Origin: Lucinisca nassula
Taxonomy: Eukaryota; Mollusca; Bivalvia; Lucinida; Lucinidae
Reading direction: 5' to 3'
NCBI GenBank assembly: GCA_963580285.1
Contig: OY757010.1
Coordinates: 219,561,234 to 219,625,233, forward strand
DNA length: 64,000 bases
Of the stretch, positions 62,300-64,000 are shown in pieces; position 1 is the stretch's first letter; every line of letters starts with the position of its first letter. The notes below the pieces were generated by a model. The model made no database searches and was not told the origin of the DNA. It saw only the letters and a list, made by a program, of their open reading frames with translations. The translations under genes were made by a program, and so were the position numbers.

Positions 62300-64000
62300 C
62301 ATGACTATCACAGAAAGGATATGAAGAAGATTTTGCTGTACTGAAGACAGTTAATGGTCCCCAAAGCTCAGGAATCAACCCTTTTCTCAGTTCAGATGGA
62401 CCGACAAAGAGGCTATCTTGAAAAGATGGGCTTGTTCTTTATTTACCATCATCTATCAATGATGATGCTATCAACAGATAACCACAGATAGAATGTAATC
62501 TACTGCTTGATGAATTCCCAACCGTATCAGAAACAATGGAAGCAAAAAAAAAAAAAAAAAACCAAAACAAAAACAAACAAACAAAAAACAACAAAAAAAA
62601 AAAAAAAAAAAAAGGTTCTGTCATCTGGCAATGCTGCAGGATCAGATGTAATACCTGCTGAGATATACACAGCAGGGGGTACTCCAGTTGCAAAGAAAAT
62701 GATAGAATTATTTCACACAATGTGGAGAAAAGAAGCGATCCCAAAAGAATTCAAGGGTGCATCAATTATCCACCTATTCAAATTGAAAGGGAATTCTCAC
62801 TTGTGTGACAACCATCGTGGCATCATGTTATTAGTTTGGACTTAACCGTCTGAATGAACACCTTGAACAGACAGGGCTTCCACCTGAAAGCCAGTGTGTG
62901 TCAGAAAGGACAGAGGAACCATTGATATGCTCTTCACAGCAAGGCAGCTAGGAACAGAATATGGGCCTCTAAATGACCATTGTTGATCTCAGCAAAGCCT
63001 TTTGCACAGTCAGTCGTGGGGATCTTTGGAAAATTATGGCAAAGTTTGGCTTTCCAACCAAGTTTATAGTAATGGTGAGGCAGTTCTAGAGGGTATGCTT
63101 GCATAGGCCCAAGATGATGATGAATTTTCGGATCCATTCGCTGTGACAAATGGAGTCAAGTAAGGCTGTGTATTAGCCCCAACGCTTAACACCATGTTCT
63201 CTGCCATCCTCACAGATGCTTTCCAGGAGGGTGAAAATGGTATACCTATTAGACATCGATGGGAAGCTTTTCAACCTAAGAAGGTTGCAAGCCAAATCAA
63301 AGGTGCAATAAGAGGTGCAAGATGAATTCCTTTTTGCTGACGACATGGCAAAGGGTGCTCCAACAGAAGAGAAGATGCAAAAAAGGTGAAAATCAAGTAT
63401 CTGATCCTGTGGCAGATATGACCTCACAATCAGCATAAAAAGACTGAAGTGGTTTTAAAACCAGCATCTGGCAAACCTTACAAGGAGCCCACCATTAGAG
63501 AGAAAGGCAAATGATTGCAAGTGTTAGACAAGTTCACCTACATTGGAAGCACATGGCCAAGACACCTGCACATTCATTATGAAGATACGAGACATGGAAA
63601 GTTTACCAACGGCACTCCAAAAGACTGAACCACTTCCATACAGGCTGTCTAAGAAACTATTAAAGATTAATTGGCAAGACGGAATTCCAGACACAGAAGT
63701 GTCAGGGCAGGGATGCAGAGTGTACATACTCTTTTGAAAGTGGCGCAATAAAGATGGTCAGGTCATGTTACCAGGACGCTTGAGGAATGCTTGCCAAAGA
63801 AAATACTCTATGGCGAACAAGAAATTGGCAGACGTTCCCATAGTGGTCAGAAGAAGAGATACAAGGACAGCCTCAAAGCCTCCTTCAAGAACTTCAACAT
63901 ACCAACAGAGTCGTGGGAAGAAATTGCACAGGACTAGGCAAAGAGGCGTGGCCTCATCGGGAGAGGTGTCAGCAAATATGAGGCAAAAGGCAAAAAGAAT
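62300..64000 (+). pseudogene. Decayed CR1-like LINE ORF2 (RT domain to C-terminus), cut by the window end
   Basis: Blocks of LINE RT can be read across frame shifts: TVNGPQSSGINPFLS (about 62350), DEFPTVSETMEA (about 62509), NAAGSDVIPAEIY (about 62630), IPKEFKGASIIHLFKLKGN (about 62740), CDNHRGIMLL (about 62808), VDLSKAF-like motif A (about 62980), GVK-GCVLAPTL (motif B, about 63152), FLFADDMA (motif C, about 63331), FTYIGS (about 63536), and C-terminal GQKKRYKDSLKAS and PTESWEEIAQD (about 63850-63935). At least five frame changes and stops show it is dead. The same C-terminal blocks occur at 45173-45500. It differs from the LINE at 2881-8008. An A-rich tract at 62543-62614 interrupts it. Confidence 0.88.

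Overview
The window looks like gene-poor, repeat-dense DNA from an animal nuclear genome, most likely a bivalve mollusc. Reasons: it is AT-rich and intron-scale; it carries tRNA-derived SINEs with target-site duplications, Helitron/Helentron-like elements whose core is a ~160-350 bp tandem repeat (a form known from bivalves), Penelope-like and CR1/L2-like retroelements, Tc1/mariner, hAT-like and piggyBac-like remnants, and many near-perfect hairpin MITEs. The species assignment is inference. I see no convincing host gene, no rRNA gene and no functional tRNA gene.

Layout. 1-2.8 kb: Helentron-like element with three 346-bp repeats, then MITEs and a SINE-like element. 2.88-8.01 kb: a full-length LINE with a perfect 10-bp target-site duplication, inserted in a hairpin MITE and itself carrying a ~261-bp insertion (5026-5314) with an intact hammerhead ribozyme. 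9-15 kb: Penelope-like (PLE) fragments, a second Helentron-like array (631-bp higher-order repeat), a tRNA-SINE and the best PLE reverse transcriptase ORF (12757-13956) with its 3' UTR. 15-25.8 kb: hairpin MITEs, foldbacks, PLE 3' ends, a third Helentron-like array. 25.88-32.23 kb: a ~3.2-kb direct tandem duplication whose right breakpoint lies inside a Tc1-like transposase gene. 33-56 kb: a mosaic of PLE 3' ends on both strands, SINEs, MITEs, a hAT-like MITE and more hammerhead-bearing repeats (38.3-38.85 kb, 47.8-48.1 kb). 56.75-61.07 kb: a ~4.3-kb satellite of 45-bp units. 62.3-64 kb: a decayed LINE running off the window.

The most interesting system is a family of ~250-260-bp repeats carrying type I hammerhead ribozymes (two with a complete core, two decayed, several fragments). 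Two members are physically joined to PLE sequence, as expected for retrozyme-like elements or PLE terminal repeats that spread through self-cleaved RNAs. The intact copies differ by a compensatory base-pair change in stem II, which supports ribozyme function. The PLE family has some twenty 3'-anchored copies here and is the plausible source of reverse transcriptase.
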